64,000 bases of DNA from Thalassobacillus devorans MSP14. GTDB taxonomy: Bacteria > Bacillota > Bacilli > Bacillales > Halobacillaceae. Location of the stretch: positions 908,641-972,640 of the forward strand of contig NZ_KI543237.1 in assembly GCF_000496835.1 (NCBI RefSeq), in the 5' to 3' direction. The notes beneath the pieces are model-generated. The model was not told the origin of the DNA. It worked only from the letters and a program-made list of their open reading frames with translations, and searched no databases. This document shows, piece after piece, positions 1-9,446 of this stretch (its first letter is position 1; each line of letters begins with the position of its first letter). The position numbers and the translations under genes are program-made.

Positions 1-937
1 GGCCAACTCGGTCTGGCAGCTGTTTTTTCTCCGATTATTCATGGGTGTTTTCACCGGATTCATTCCGATGTCCCAAGCGCTGATTGCAACACAGACACCG
101 AAAAACATTGCCGGGAAGGTCCTTGGAACTCTGCAAACAGGGAGTATCACAGGAAGTCTGATGGGTCCGATGTTAGGTGGATTATTAGCTGATTCTTTCG
201 GGTACTCTGTGACTTTCCAGGGAACATCGATTACTGTCTTCCTATCTGCAATGATTGTCCTCTTCGGAATCAAAGAAGTTAAGATGGCAGATGAAAATAG
301 TGATAATAAAACCAGCTATTCAAAAAAAGAAGTCATCAATCATATTATCAGACACCCGGTATTGTTGATGGTGATGCTGGTATCCTTGTTCGTACAAATC
401 GCCCATTTCAGTATCCAGCCTATTTTGTCCTTATATGTTGCTGAACTGCATGGCGCAGCCAACCTTGCTTTCTTTTCGGGAATCGCATTCTCCGCAGCAG
501 GGTTAGGGAACCTGTTGATGGCAAGACGCTGGGGCAGGATTGCTGACCGGGTCGGTTACATCAAAATACTCGTGTTCCTTTTATTCATGGCGGGAATCGT
601 CTATTTTCCAGGGGCATTCGTTACCAGTATTTGGCAGTTAGTCGTTATCCGTTTCTTATTGGGCGCCTCGATTGGAGGCATCATTCCAGTACGCTCTGCC
701 TACATCCGCCAGGAAGCCCCGCTCGCTATGCAAGGAGAAGTGCTCGGCTATAATACCAGTATTCGTTTCTTAGGAAATATGATTGGACCTGCACTCGGCG
801 GAATGCTTTCCGGTTATTTCGGTTTTTCATCCGTATTCTTTGTTACCAGTACACTACTCGTAGCCTCAGGCATCGCCATGTATTTGACGATGCAGCGAAA
901 CCCGAATGCTGTTAAACACCATGCGCATTCTGTCTGA
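1..937 (+). CDS. MFS multidrug exporter, 5' end missing
   Basis: This is the C-terminal part of a major facilitator superfamily exporter in the cytoplasmic membrane, probably a proton-driven drug pump. The frame is open from base 2, so the gene starts before the window, and the first visible ATG at 41 is internal. About 310 residues are present, including the central loop after VKMADEN and the repeated GxxGPxLGGxL motifs (GSLMGPMLGGLLAD and LGNMIGPALGGMLSG) typical of the DHA1 drug-efflux group related to MdtG. A clear terminator follows. The substrate cannot be read from the sequence. Confidence is high for the family and low for specificity. Confidence 0.85.
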   Translation, partial: ANSVWQLFFLRLFMGVFTGFIPMSQALIATQTPKNIAGKVLGTLQTGSITGSLMGPMLGGLLADSFGYSVTFQGTSITVFLSAMIVLFGIKEVKMADENSDNKTSYSKKEVINHIIRHPVLLMVMLVSLFVQIAHFSIQPILSLYVAELHGAANLAFFSGIAFSAAGLGNLLMARRWGRIADRVGYIKILVFLLFMAGIVYFPGAFVTSIWQLVVIRFLLGASIGGIIPVRSAYIRQEAPLAMQGEVLGYNTSIRFLGNMIGPALGGMLSGYFGFSSVFFVTSTLLVASGIAMYLTMQRNPNAVKHHAHSV

Positions 938-948
938 ATATGAAAAAT

Positions 949-990
949 CCTCCCGTTTTTTAACGAAAAAGTTCGGGAGGCTTATTTTTA
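949..990 (+). terminator. Terminator after the MFS exporter
   Basis: Stem CCTCCCG (949-955) pairs with CGGGAGG (974-980) and is followed by a T-rich tract. Confidence 0.8.
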
Positions 991-1070
991 TTTTCATGTA
1001 AACGGTTTATAATATAGGGAAATGGTCTTTTACATCCTAACTATTTTCCTATTTAAAAGGGGCGCTTGTT

Positions 1071-2231
1071 ATGAATAGACTCTTCTTCCTCATCTTACTA
1101 TTTCTCCTTACAGCTGCCTGCAGTCAGTCGGACCCTGCTGCTTTTTCTGCCAAAGACCTTACTACAAAGAATTCCGCCGTCCAGGCAAAACAGGATTTTC
1201 CCGCCAACCCTAAGATAACCCTCTCAGCAATCGGTGATATCCTGATCCACTCCCCCATTTACCATGATGCGCAAACGACCGATGGTTACAATTTTGTTCC
1301 CATGTTCAAAAACGTTGCACCTTACCTGAAAAACACCACATTATCCATCGCTAATCAGGAAACAATGATAGGCGGAACCGGTTTCGGCCTGTCGGGATAT
1401 CCGGCATTCAACAGCCCCAAGGAAGTCGGGGATGCGTTGAAGGCTAGTGGTATCGACATAGTGTCCATTGCCAATAATCACACTCTGGACCGTGGAGGAA
1501 AAGCGATCCAACAGGCGATTTCCCATTGGAATGCCATCGATGTCTTGTATACGGGAGCATTCAAGAGTGAGGAAGACAAAGAGAAACTTCGAGTCATCCG
1601 GACCGCAGAGGGGATCGATGTCGCTTTTTTAAGCTATACGTATGGCACGAACGGAATACCGGTCCCTGAAAATAAAGATTATCTTGTCAATTTGATTAAT
1701 GAACAAACCATCAAGACAGAAGTTAAGCAGGCAAATCAAGCGGCAGATGCCGTTGTTGTCAGTATGCATTTCGGTGAAGAGTATCAACGCATGCCGAATG
1801 ATTATCAAAAAGAACTGGCACAAATGATATCCGATGCCGGGGCCCATGTTATTCTGGGTCACCACCCTCACGTACTTCAGCCAATGGAAAAGCTCCAGGG
1901 AAAGAAAGGGAATCAAACGCTTGTCATTTACTCCCTGGGAAATTTCCTCTCGGCTCAGGAAGAAACCTACAGACGCATCGGGGGTATCCTGCAAGTGGAG
2001 CTGGAAAAAGACAGGCTGGATGGCTCAATTTCTGTGAATAACCCTGCGTTCATACCAACGATCGTCGATTATACCCCTTTCGCCAATCAACACGCAGGAA
2101 CAGACTTCAAGATCCTGCCAATGCACACCTCTCTTCAGGAAGAGGTCATTCCTGAGCAGAAAAAGGTTTTCGAGGATATTAAAAATCACATGTCCCAGTG
2201 GCTTCCTGAATTACGCTTTCCTTCTCCATGA
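1071..2231 (+). CDS. CapA-family lipoprotein
   Basis: This 386-residue protein is a lipoprotein of the CapA (PGA_cap) metallophosphatase-like family. CapA and PgsA homologs take part in poly-gamma-glutamate capsule synthesis or export. The N-terminus has a lipobox (LLTAACS, Cys near residue 17), so it should be anchored outside the membrane. The domain starts near residue 48 with ITLSAIGDILIHSPIY and contains ANNHTLDRG and ILGHHPHVLQP, the metal-binding Asn/His motifs of the fold. An AAAAGGGG ribosome site precedes the ATG. It stands alone, without capBC, so a role in polyglutamate synthesis is not proven; many solitary CapA-like proteins have unknown substrates. Confidence 0.85.
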   Translation: MNRLFFLILLFLLTAACSQSDPAAFSAKDLTTKNSAVQAKQDFPANPKITLSAIGDILIHSPIYHDAQTTDGYNFVPMFKNVAPYLKNTTLSIANQETMIGGTGFGLSGYPAFNSPKEVGDALKASGIDIVSIANNHTLDRGGKAIQQAISHWNAIDVLYTGAFKSEEDKEKLRVIRTAEGIDVAFLSYTYGTNGIPVPENKDYLVNLINEQTIKTEVKQANQAADAVVVSMHFGEEYQRMPNDYQKELAQMISDAGAHVILGHHPHVLQPMEKLQGKKGNQTLVIYSLGNFLSAQEETYRRIGGILQVELEKDRLDGSISVNNPAFIPTIVDYTPFANQHAGTDFKILPMHTSLQEEVIPEQKKVFEDIKNHMSQWLPELRFPSP

Positions 2232-2258
2232 AAATATGACATTTCTCACATTATCAAA

Positions 2259-2287
2259 AGCCGAGCTGGCAAAAGCCCGGCTTTTTT
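2259..2287 (+). terminator. Terminator after the CapA-like gene
   Basis: AGCCGAGC and GCCCGGCT form an 8-bp stem (one G-U pair) followed by TTTTTT. Confidence 0.8.
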
Positions 2288-2297
2288 GCACTTTAAA

Positions 2298-2371
2298 AGT
2301 TTAACTAAATTATAAGAAAATACTAAGGCTTTCGCCATAAGTACTTGGCGACAATCCAGGTTTTTCTAATC
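2298..2371 (+). repeat. Short hairpin repeat upstream of narG (copy A)
   Basis: This stretch of about 74 bp closely matches the sequence inserted inside a larger repeat at 54935-55029. Shared blocks are ACTAAG(A/G)CTTTCGCCATA, CTTGGCGA and the end TTTTTCTAATC. TCGCCA can pair with TGGCGA, and an overlapping CTTGG/CCAGG stem followed by TTTTTCT looks like a terminator. It may be a small mobile repeat or a structured RNA. It lies in the 268-bp gap before narG, but no promoter can be assigned firmly. Confidence 0.55.
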
Positions 2372-2499
2372 GATTTATTGAAATCAGTGTTAAAATTACC
2401 TTAATATTGTGAAAATGGTAATGGAATCTGTTACCATAAATGTAATATCGATCTTGTTCATGCATGTTTTACCCTCAAAAAATGTAAGGAGATGTGAAA

Positions 2500-5400
2500 A
2501 TGCCCAGAAAAACTCCACCATTTTTACAGAAACTAAAGTACTTAGGTAAAACACAGCCAGAGACAGAACATAGTGAAATGTCCCCGAAGTCACGCAGCAA
2601 CACGGAAAATTATTACCGCAGCCGCTGGCAGCATGATAAAGTTGTCCGCTCGACGCATGGAGTCAATTGTACCGGTTCATGCAGCTGGAAAATCCACGTC
2701 AAAGACGGGATCATCACCTGGGAAACCCAGCAGACGGATTACCCGACCACCGGTCCCGATATGCCAGAATATGAGCCACGGGGGTGCCCTCGCGGTGCTA
2801 GCTTCTCCTGGTATACATATAGCCCCCACCGGGTGCGCTATCCTTATATCAGAAGTAAACTATTAGAAATCTGGCGAACTGCAGTAAAGAAAACAGACGA
2901 CCCTGTCCAGGCGTGGGCATCTATTGCCGATAACCCTGAGCTATCCACACAGTATAAACAGGCACGTGGCAAAGGCGGATTCGTCCGTGCTGACTGGGAT
3001 GAGGTTGAAACGCTGATATCCGCCCAGCTTATCCATACGATAAAACAGTACGGTCCTGACCGTATTTTTGGATTTTCCCCTATTCCTGCCATGTCGATGG
3101 TCAGTTATGCAGGGGGAGGCCGATTCCTTAACCTGATCGGCGGCGTCCTGTTAAGTTTCTATGACTGGTATGCCGATCTGCCCCCTGCTTCTCCACAAAT
3201 ATGGGGCGAACAGACCGATGTTCCGGAAAGTGCCGACTGGTACAACTCCAGTTATTTACTTGTTTGGGGCTCTAACCTTCCACAGACCCGCACCCCTGAC
3301 TCCCACTTCATGGTGGAAGCCCGCTATAAAGGTACAAAAGTAGTCGCTGTCAGTCCGGATTACGCTGAATTCGTAAAATTCGCCGACGACTGGCTTCCCG
3401 TCCAGGCTGGCATGGACAGTGCGTTAGCGATGGCCATGACCCATGTGATCCTCCAGGAATTTTACATCGATAGACATGTTCCTTACTTTGATTTTTATGC
3501 GAAGACCTATACCGACCTTCCTTACTTAATCACTTTGAAAAATACCAAGCACGGCTTAAAAGCTGACCGTTTCCTGCGTGCAAGTGACCTTTCCCTCACC
3601 ACAGAAAAAGCCGAATGGAAAACAGTGGTCTATGACGAAGAGACCAAAGATTTCGCCATACCTAATGGTTCAATTGGACACCGCTGGGATGGTGAAAAGA
3701 ACTGGAATCTGCTGAAGGCAGATAAAGTCAATAATGTCGACACACTCTCCCCTGCCTTATCATTACAGGGGCACGAAAGTAAAATCGACCAGGTGTGCGT
3801 CGCAGCATTCGAGCAGGACGATAACCGCGTGTTCAAAGCGGACATCCCGATTAAAGAAATCGAGACCGCTGACGGTCCGGTTTATGTAACAACCGTATTC
3901 GATCTGATGTGCGCGCAGAGCGGAGTGAATAGAGGCCTGACGAATGACAATCCTGCTAATTATGACGAAGACCGTCCATTTACTCCAAAATGGCAGGAAA
4001 AATATACGGGTGTCAAAGCGAAACTTGTCGCCCAGATAGCAAGAGAATTTGCCCAAAATGCCATCGACAGTAAAGGACGCTCGATGATTATCATGGGATC
4101 AGGGATCAATCACTGGTACCATTCCGACACCATTTACCGGGCGGTACTGAATCTGGTTTTATTAACCGGTTCCCAGGGAGTCAATGGTGGAGGCTGGGCG
4201 CACTATGTCGGACAGGAGAAAGTACGCCCGCTCGAAGGGTGGCAGACCGTTGCGATGGCCCGGGACTGGGGCGGACCGCCAAGGCTGCAAAATGGCACCT
4301 CTTTCTTTTATTTCGCTACGGAACAGTGGAAATATGATGAACAGAAAACACGTGATTTGGCATCCCCGTTGATTGAGCAGCCAAAGTACCAGAATTTAGC
4401 TGATTATAATGTGTTAGCGGCTCGACTCGGCTGGCTGCCTTCTTATCCACAGTTCAATAAAAATGCTATCGGGATGTATGATGACTCGAAATCACCAGAG
4501 TCCAACACGGAACATATAGTGAATGCCGTTTCCAAAAAGGAAATGAATTTTGCTATCGAATCACCGAATGACCCGGTCAATTTCCCAAAATCCATGTTTG
4601 TCTGGCGGGCGAATTTGATTGGCAGTTCTGCCAAGGGGCATGAGTACTTCCTGAAACACCTGTTAGGTACACACGGACACAACCTGAGTGAAGAAACGGA
4701 AGACCTGGAGGCGAAGGAACTGAACATGGAGATTCCATCGGCGACCGGTAAACTGGACTTGCTCGTCAACTTGGATTTCCGTATGTCCGGAACCGGATTA
4801 TATTCCGACATCGTGCTTCCTGCGGCTACCTGGTATGAGAAGCACGACTTAAGTTCAACCGACATGCATCCATTTGTCCACCCGTTCAACCCGGCTATCA
4901 CCCCTCCATGGGAAAGCCGCTCAGACTGGGATATTTTCAAAAAGCTTGCAAAACGGTTCTCCAGCATGGCAGCACAGCATCTCCCTGAAAAGGTATATGA
5001 TACGGTTGCTACCCCGCTCCTGCATGATTCTACCGACGAGATTGCCCAGACGTATGGACACGTCCCTGATTGGAAAGCAGATGGAAGTAAACCGGTTCCA
5101 GGGGTTAACTTTCCGAAAATCCAGGTAGTTGAAAGAGAATATGCCAAGGTCTATGACAAATTCATATCGCTTGGACCAAAAATCAAACATTCCATCGGCG
5201 CCAAAGGAATGTCCTGGGATGCTAAAGAAGAGTACGCCAAACTGTTCGACATGCTTGGACCATCGGATAAGTCGGCTTCCTACAAAGACTGCCCAAGCTT
5301 ATATTCCGACCTTAATGTAGCCGAAACGATACTGACGCTATCCAGTACAACGAACGGATCACTTGCGATGAAAGCGTGGAAAACACTGGAGGGTAAGACT

Positions 5401-6180
5401 GGACAGGCATTAAAAGATCTTGCTGAGGAACGGGCAGAGGAACATATATCTTTTGCAGAAATTACGGCTCAGCCGCAAAAGGTCATCTCCTCCCCGGTTT
5501 ACAGTGGCACCGAGACAGGCGGTCGTCGTTACTCTCCGTTCACTACCAATGTCGAGCGGATGATACCGTGGCGGACTCTGACCGGAAGGCAGCACTTTTA
5601 TTTAGACCATGAAACGATGCTAGAATTCGGGGAAGAACTGCCTACATTCAAACCGCCATTGAAAAAAGCGTCGTTTTATTCTACCGATAATAAACCAGCC
5701 GAGGGGCAAAAAGAAATCACGTTAAGATACCTGACCCCACACTTCAAGTGGTCGTACCACAGTACGTATGGCGATACGCTGCCAATGCTGACTTTATTCC
5801 GCGGCGGTCCGCATGTCTGGCTGAACAACCTGGACGCTGATGAAGCAGGTATTAAAGATAATGACTGGCTCGAAATGTACAACCGGAACGGTGTCGTCGT
5901 AGCAAGAGCTGTTACGAGTCACCGGCTGCCAAGAGGCGTCGTGTTCATGTATCACGTTCAGGACCGCCTGATCAATGTGCCTGGTTCAAAAATCACGAAA
6001 GATCGCGGAGGCACCTTCAATAGTCCAACAAGAATCCACATCAAGCCGACTCAAATGATCGGTGGATATGCCCAATTGAGTTATGGTTTCAACTACTATG
6101 GTCCAACCGGCAACCAGCGGGATGAACAAGTACAGATCCGCAGAATGGACCGAAGCGAGGTGGATTGGCTTGAAGATTAA
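2500..6180 (+). CDS. narG: Respiratory nitrate reductase alpha subunit
   Basis: Catalytic molybdenum subunit of membrane-bound nitrate reductase, reducing nitrate to nitrite on the cytoplasmic side. It is 1226 residues long, as expected for Bacillus NarG. The N-terminal iron-sulfur ligands are visible as H53-x3-C57-x3-C61 and C96 (HGVNCTGSC and EPRGCPRG), followed by the bis-MGD binding body with WGSNLPQTRTPD and MIIMGSGINHWYH. An in-frame GTG lies at 2494, but AAGGAG at 2486-2491 is 8 nt from the ATG at 2500, which I prefer. It is first in narGHJI-hemerythrin, and narH overlaps its end by 11 bp. Expression is expected under oxygen limitation with nitrate, but no convincing Fnr site was found next to the gene. 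Confidence 0.97.
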   Translation: MPRKTPPFLQKLKYLGKTQPETEHSEMSPKSRSNTENYYRSRWQHDKVVRSTHGVNCTGSCSWKIHVKDGIITWETQQTDYPTTGPDMPEYEPRGCPRGASFSWYTYSPHRVRYPYIRSKLLEIWRTAVKKTDDPVQAWASIADNPELSTQYKQARGKGGFVRADWDEVETLISAQLIHTIKQYGPDRIFGFSPIPAMSMVSYAGGGRFLNLIGGVLLSFYDWYADLPPASPQIWGEQTDVPESADWYNSSYLLVWGSNLPQTRTPDSHFMVEARYKGTKVVAVSPDYAEFVKFADDWLPVQAGMDSALAMAMTHVILQEFYIDRHVPYFDFYAKTYTDLPYLITLKNTKHGLKADRFLRASDLSLTTEKAEWKTVVYDEETKDFAIPNGSIGHRWDGEKNWNLLKADKVNNVDTLSPALSLQGHESKIDQVCVAAFEQDDNRVFKADIPIKEIETADGPVYVTTVFDLMCAQSGVNRGLTNDNPANYDEDRPFTPKWQEKYTGVKAKLVAQIAREFAQNAIDSKGRSMIIMGSGINHWYHSDTIYRAVLNLVLLTGSQGVNGGGWAHYVGQEKVRPLEGWQTVAMARDWGGPPRLQNGTSFFYFATEQWKYDEQKTRDLASPLIEQPKYQNLADYNVLAARLGWLPSYPQFNKNAIGMYDDSKSPESNTEHIVNAVSKKEMNFAIESPNDPVNFPKSMFVWRANLIGSSAKGHEYFLKHLLGTHGHNLSEETEDLEAKELNMEIPSATGKLDLLVNLDFRMSGTGLYSDIVLPAATWYEKHDLSSTDMHPFVHPFNPAITPPWESRSDWDIFKKLAKRFSSMAAQHLPEKVYDTVATPLLHDSTDEIAQTYGHVPDWKADGSKPVPGVNFPKIQVVEREYAKVYDKFISLGPKIKHSIGAKGMSWDAKEEYAKLFDMLGPSDKSASYKDCPSLYSDLNVAETILTLSSTTNGSLAMKAWKTLEGKTGQALKDLAEERAEEHISFAEITAQPQKVISSPVYSGTETGGRRYSPFTTNVERMIPWRTLTGRQHFYLDHETMLEFGEELPTFKPPLKKASFYSTDNKPAEGQKEITLRYLTPHFKWSYHSTYGDTLPMLTLFRGGPHVWLNNLDADEAGIKDNDWLEMYNRNGVVVARAVTSHRLPRGVVFMYHVQDRLINVPGSKITKDRGGTFNSPTRIHIKPTQMIGGYAQLSYGFNYYGPTGNQRDEQVQIRRMDRSEVDWLED

Positions 6181-7717
6181 AGCGCAATTTGGAATGGTCA
6201 TGAATCTGGATAAATGTATCGGCTGTCACACATGCAGCGTCACCTGTAACAATACGTGGACGAACAGGCCAGGTGCGGAGTACATGTGGTGGAACAACGT
6301 TGAAACAAAGCCAGGAATCGGCTACCCGAAAGAATGGGAAAACCAGGAGAAAAACAAAGGCGGATGGGAAATGCGAAACGGAAAGCTTGCCCTGAAAGCC
6401 GGCGGAAAAGCGAACAAGTTGTTGAACCTTTTCTATAATCCCGACATGCTTGACATTGATGAATACTACGAACCATGGACATATGAGTATGAGCATCTTG
6501 TGCATAGCCCGGAGAAAAACCATCAGCCCGTCGCACGTCCGAAGTCTCAGCTGACCGGTGAATATATGGATATCCTTTGGGGGCCGAACTGGGAGGATGA
6601 CCTGGCGGGGGTCCATGAAACCGGGAAGCGCGACCCGAACATGCAAGGTGTCGATGAGAAAGTGAAATTCGAATTCGAACAAGCATTCATGATGTATCTT
6701 CCGCGCATTTGCGAACACTGCGTCAATCCTTCCTGTGTCTCCTCCTGTCCATCAGGAGCGATGTATAAACGGGAGGAAGACGGGATCGTCCTAGTGGACC
6801 AGGATGCCTGCCGGAGCTGGCGGTTCTGCATGTCCGGCTGTCCCTACAAAAAAGTCTATTTCAACTGGCAGACGAACAAAGCGGAAAAGTGTACGTTCTG
6901 TTTTCCAAAAATCGAAAATGGTGACCCTACCATCTGCTCGGAGACGTGTGTCGGCAGGATCCGTTATATCGGCATCGTTCTTTATGATGCGGATCGCGTC
7001 AAGGAAGCGGCTTCGGTTTCGAATGATCAGGACCTTTATGAAGCGCAGCTCGATTTGATATTGGATCCGAACGACCCGGAAGTGATCGCCCAGGCGAAAA
7101 AAGACGGTATCCCAGAGGACTGGATCGAAGCAGCCCAGGAATCACCGGTATATAAGCTGGCCTGCGAACAGAAAATCGCTCTTCCACTCCACCCGGAATA
7201 CCGTACATTGCCAATGGTCTGGTATATTCCACCGTTGAGTCCGATTGTCGATGCTTTCAATGGTCATTTCAATGACCTTGATCCATCTGTGGTTTTTCCG
7301 GCAATCGACCAATTCCGGATACCAATCGAATATTTAGCCAACCTGATGACGGCAGGCGATACCGAATTAGTTGCGTCCGTGCTTAAAAAACTGGTTGCCA
7401 TGCGGACGTACATGCGGAGTGTCGACCTCGGCAAAGAGCCCGATACGACGCTTATTGATGAAGTCGGCGTCTCGGAACAAATGGCGCGGGATATGTATGA
7501 ACTATCAGCAATTGCTAAATATGGCGACCGTTATGTCATCCCGAAAGCGCACCGTGAGCAGGCGGAAGATATGTTTGCCCACCAGGGAAGCGCAGGTTTT
7601 GACTTTATGGATGGATGTGAATCCTGCGCTATGAATGGAGAATGGAAAGATCCTTATGAATACAGCGAATCCTATTGGAGCGATGTCACAGGAGGTGCCA
7701 AAGATGGAAGACAGTAG
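6170..7717 (+). CDS. narH: Nitrate reductase beta subunit (Fe-S)
   Basis: Electron-transfer subunit carrying electrons from NarI to NarG through iron-sulfur clusters. The start is a TTG at 6170 inside narG, preceded by AGGTGG, giving MKIKAQFGMVMNLDKC, the normal NarH N-terminus; the longer frame from 6083 has no support. The protein is 515 residues. Cysteine groups include CIGCHTCSVTC at 16-26, CEHCVNPSCVSSC, CRSWRFCMSGC and CTFCFPKIENGDPTIC. The tryptophan in CRSWRFC marks the atypical 3Fe-4S site of NarH. The 11-bp overlap with narG and 14-bp overlap with narJ suggest translational coupling. Confidence 0.96.
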   Translation: MKIKAQFGMVMNLDKCIGCHTCSVTCNNTWTNRPGAEYMWWNNVETKPGIGYPKEWENQEKNKGGWEMRNGKLALKAGGKANKLLNLFYNPDMLDIDEYYEPWTYEYEHLVHSPEKNHQPVARPKSQLTGEYMDILWGPNWEDDLAGVHETGKRDPNMQGVDEKVKFEFEQAFMMYLPRICEHCVNPSCVSSCPSGAMYKREEDGIVLVDQDACRSWRFCMSGCPYKKVYFNWQTNKAEKCTFCFPKIENGDPTICSETCVGRIRYIGIVLYDADRVKEAASVSNDQDLYEAQLDLILDPNDPEVIAQAKKDGIPEDWIEAAQESPVYKLACEQKIALPLHPEYRTLPMVWYIPPLSPIVDAFNGHFNDLDPSVVFPAIDQFRIPIEYLANLMTAGDTELVASVLKKLVAMRTYMRSVDLGKEPDTTLIDEVGVSEQMARDMYELSAIAKYGDRYVIPKAHREQAEDMFAHQGSAGFDFMDGCESCAMNGEWKDPYEYSESYWSDVTGGAKDGRQ

Positions 7718-8240
7718 ACATATTCTGAAGCTCTGCTCCCTGTTCCTCCGTTACCCGGAAGAAGAGTGGTTTCAACAGGAAGACGTCCAGTTATTCATTG
7801 AGGATTTAGAAGCGGCATCTCAACAAGATAACCTTTTACATTTCTGGAATTATGTCGAGGCCTCCTCATGGCTCGAATTCAGTCAGAACTATGTGAAGCA
7901 GTTCGACTTCAGCAAGGATTGTTCCTTATACCTTACTTATGGTGTATTCGGTGATAAACGGGAACGAGGGCTTGGGTTCGTCAAATTGAAACTGGAATTT
8001 GCAAAAGCGGGGTATTTCATCAAAGATGATGAATTACCCGACTACTTTCCGTTAATCCTCGAATTTCTGGCAGAAGCAGAAGAAAGTTTTATCCAGAAAC
8101 TCTACTATATCCACAAAAAAGCGATCGATCAACTATATCAACAACTGCGTGAGCAACTGTCTCCGTATGCGTTTGTCATAGCAGCCGCTTTGGAAACATT
8201 GGATGCCATCGTCGCCCGTCGCGAAGCCAAAACGGTATGA
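7704..8240 (+). CDS. narJ: Nitrate reductase assembly chaperone
   Basis: NarJ is a cytoplasmic chaperone of the TorD/DmsD fold that holds apo-NarGH while molybdenum cofactor is inserted and then allows docking to NarI. The start ATG at 7704 has AGGAGG 7 nt upstream and gives MEDSRHILKLCSLFLRYPEE, matching the family N-terminus; earlier in-frame starts lie deeper inside narH and lack a ribosome site. At 178 residues it is the usual size. It overlaps narH by 14 bp and precedes narI by 15 bp. Confidence 0.93.
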   Translation: MEDSRHILKLCSLFLRYPEEEWFQQEDVQLFIEDLEAASQQDNLLHFWNYVEASSWLEFSQNYVKQFDFSKDCSLYLTYGVFGDKRERGLGFVKLKLEFAKAGYFIKDDELPDYFPLILEFLAEAEESFIQKLYYIHKKAIDQLYQQLREQLSPYAFVIAAALETLDAIVARREAKTV

Positions 8241-8255
8241 AGGGATTGATTCCAG

Positions 8256-8966
8256 TTGACACCAATCGATTTTTTACTTTGGGTAGCGTACCCGTATATC
8301 ACTTTAACCATTTTTGTCGTCGGCCATATTTATCGGTACAACCATGATCAGTTCGGATGGTCCGCTCAATCGAGTCAGTTTTTAAAATCAGATCCCCTAC
8401 TGAAATGGGGAAGCATTCTATTTCATTACGCGGTCATCTTAGTATTTTTCGGCCATGTTGGCGGGATACTCGTTCCCCAGTCATTTTATCCGCTGATTGG
8501 AGTAACAGAAGAAATGTATCACTTTGGTGCCGTATGGTTTGGTGGTGCAGCGGGGGCTGCGATGGTCGTTGGCGGAGCTCTGCTAACTGCCCGCAGACTC
8601 CGTAATAAACGCATCAGCACTACAGGGTCACGTAAGGACCTGTGGGTGCTTCTGCTGATCGGAATCGTCACGGTCGTAGGATTCACCAATACTGCCTGGT
8701 ATACGGCGACAGGCGGAGAATTCGATTATCGTGATACCATCGGACCATGGTTCCGTGGAATTTTAACGTTCAGACCAATGCCTGAAATGCTGGCTACTGC
8801 TCCATGGGGTTTCCAGGCACATGTGTTTGCAGCCTTTACCTTATTTGCGGTATGGCCGTTCACCCGACTTGTCCATGTATGGAGTTTGCCGCTCGAATAT
8901 CTAAAACGGAGATATATCATTTACCGGCGCGCCAACCCGAAACAAACGAACAAGAAAGCACAATAG
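8256..8966 (+). CDS. narI: Nitrate reductase gamma subunit (cytochrome b)
   Basis: NarI is the membrane diheme cytochrome b that oxidises menaquinol and feeds electrons to NarH. The protein is 236 residues with five predicted membrane segments. Histidines suited to axial heme ligation lie in VVGHIYRYNHDQFGW, LFHYAVILVFFGHVGG and FQAHVFAAF...FTRLVHVW. The start is TTG at 8256, since no ATG or GTG fits, with AAGGG about 11 nt upstream, so initiation may be weak and coupled to narJ. Identification is firm; the exact start is less so. Confidence 0.93.
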   Translation: MTPIDFLLWVAYPYITLTIFVVGHIYRYNHDQFGWSAQSSQFLKSDPLLKWGSILFHYAVILVFFGHVGGILVPQSFYPLIGVTEEMYHFGAVWFGGAAGAAMVVGGALLTARRLRNKRISTTGSRKDLWVLLLIGIVTVVGFTNTAWYTATGGEFDYRDTIGPWFRGILTFRPMPEMLATAPWGFQAHVFAAFTLFAVWPFTRLVHVWSLPLEYLKRRYIIYRRANPKQTNKKAQ

Positions 8967-8980
8967 AAAGGAAGATGAGG

Positions 8981-9397
8981 ATGTCAGGACCTGCACTTCG
9001 GCAGCTGGACGCCCACCGCTCGATTCACGAAGCGGCATACGGGCAAGTGAAGGATATGACAGAAGTTTTAAAACGTCTGTATCACGAGGAGCGTACAAAA
9101 GAAGCAAAACAGGCGGAATTAATCTTGATTGAACACTGGCGTGATCACATCATTTCCCATGCGACATCGGAAGAGGAAGGACTGTATCAGGATATCAGGG
9201 AGACGTACCCGGAGATGAAGAATACCATTACACAGCTTACCAGGGATCATGATTTATTAAGAAAGATACTCACCCGCATCGAAGAAAGTTTAGCAGCGGA
9301 TGGGCGGGCTGAAGATCGACTTATGTTGTACGACAGCCTGCTTGTAGTAAACTGGCACCACAGCCGCGATGAAGAACATTATTTACTTGACCTTTAA
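8981..9397 (+). CDS. Hemerythrin-like HHE protein in the nar operon
   Basis: This 138-residue protein has the HHE cation-binding fold of hemerythrins, a four-helix bundle carrying a non-heme diiron centre. Candidate ligands are in DAHRSIHEAAYG, HWRDHIISHATSEEEGLY, RDHDLLRKI and NWHHSRDEEHY. Two in-frame ATGs occur; the one at 8981 has AAGGA 8 nt upstream, while 8975 is too close. It begins 14 bp after narI and precedes the operon terminator, so it is cotranscribed. Family members bind O2 or NO, or repair damaged Fe-S centres, so protection of the reductase from NO made during nitrate respiration is a reasonable inference, not shown. Confidence 0.85.
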   Translation: MSGPALRQLDAHRSIHEAAYGQVKDMTEVLKRLYHEERTKEAKQAELILIEHWRDHIISHATSEEEGLYQDIRETYPEMKNTITQLTRDHDLLRKILTRIEESLAADGRAEDRLMLYDSLLVVNWHHSRDEEHYLLDL

Positions 9398-9437
9398 AAC
9401 TAACGGGATGCCTCCCTATGGGGACATCCCGTTAGTT
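9398..9437. terminator. Bidirectional terminator between nar operon and narK
   Basis: A perfect 13-bp stem (AACTAACGGGATG with CATCCCGTTAGTT) with a 14-nt loop separates two convergent genes. T tracts are short on both sides. Confidence 0.7.
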
Positions 9438-9446
9438 GGTTCTACT

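Noticed and set aside
2236-2251. TATGA-N6-TCACA, close to an Fnr site
   Set aside because: It lies directly after the CapA-like stop and before that gene's terminator, about 250 bp from narG, so it is badly placed to act on the nar operon.
4443-5147. 234-aa frame antisense to narG
   Set aside because: It is a long shadow of a conserved gene with no family match, and its sequence is fully explained by NarG coding on the other strand.
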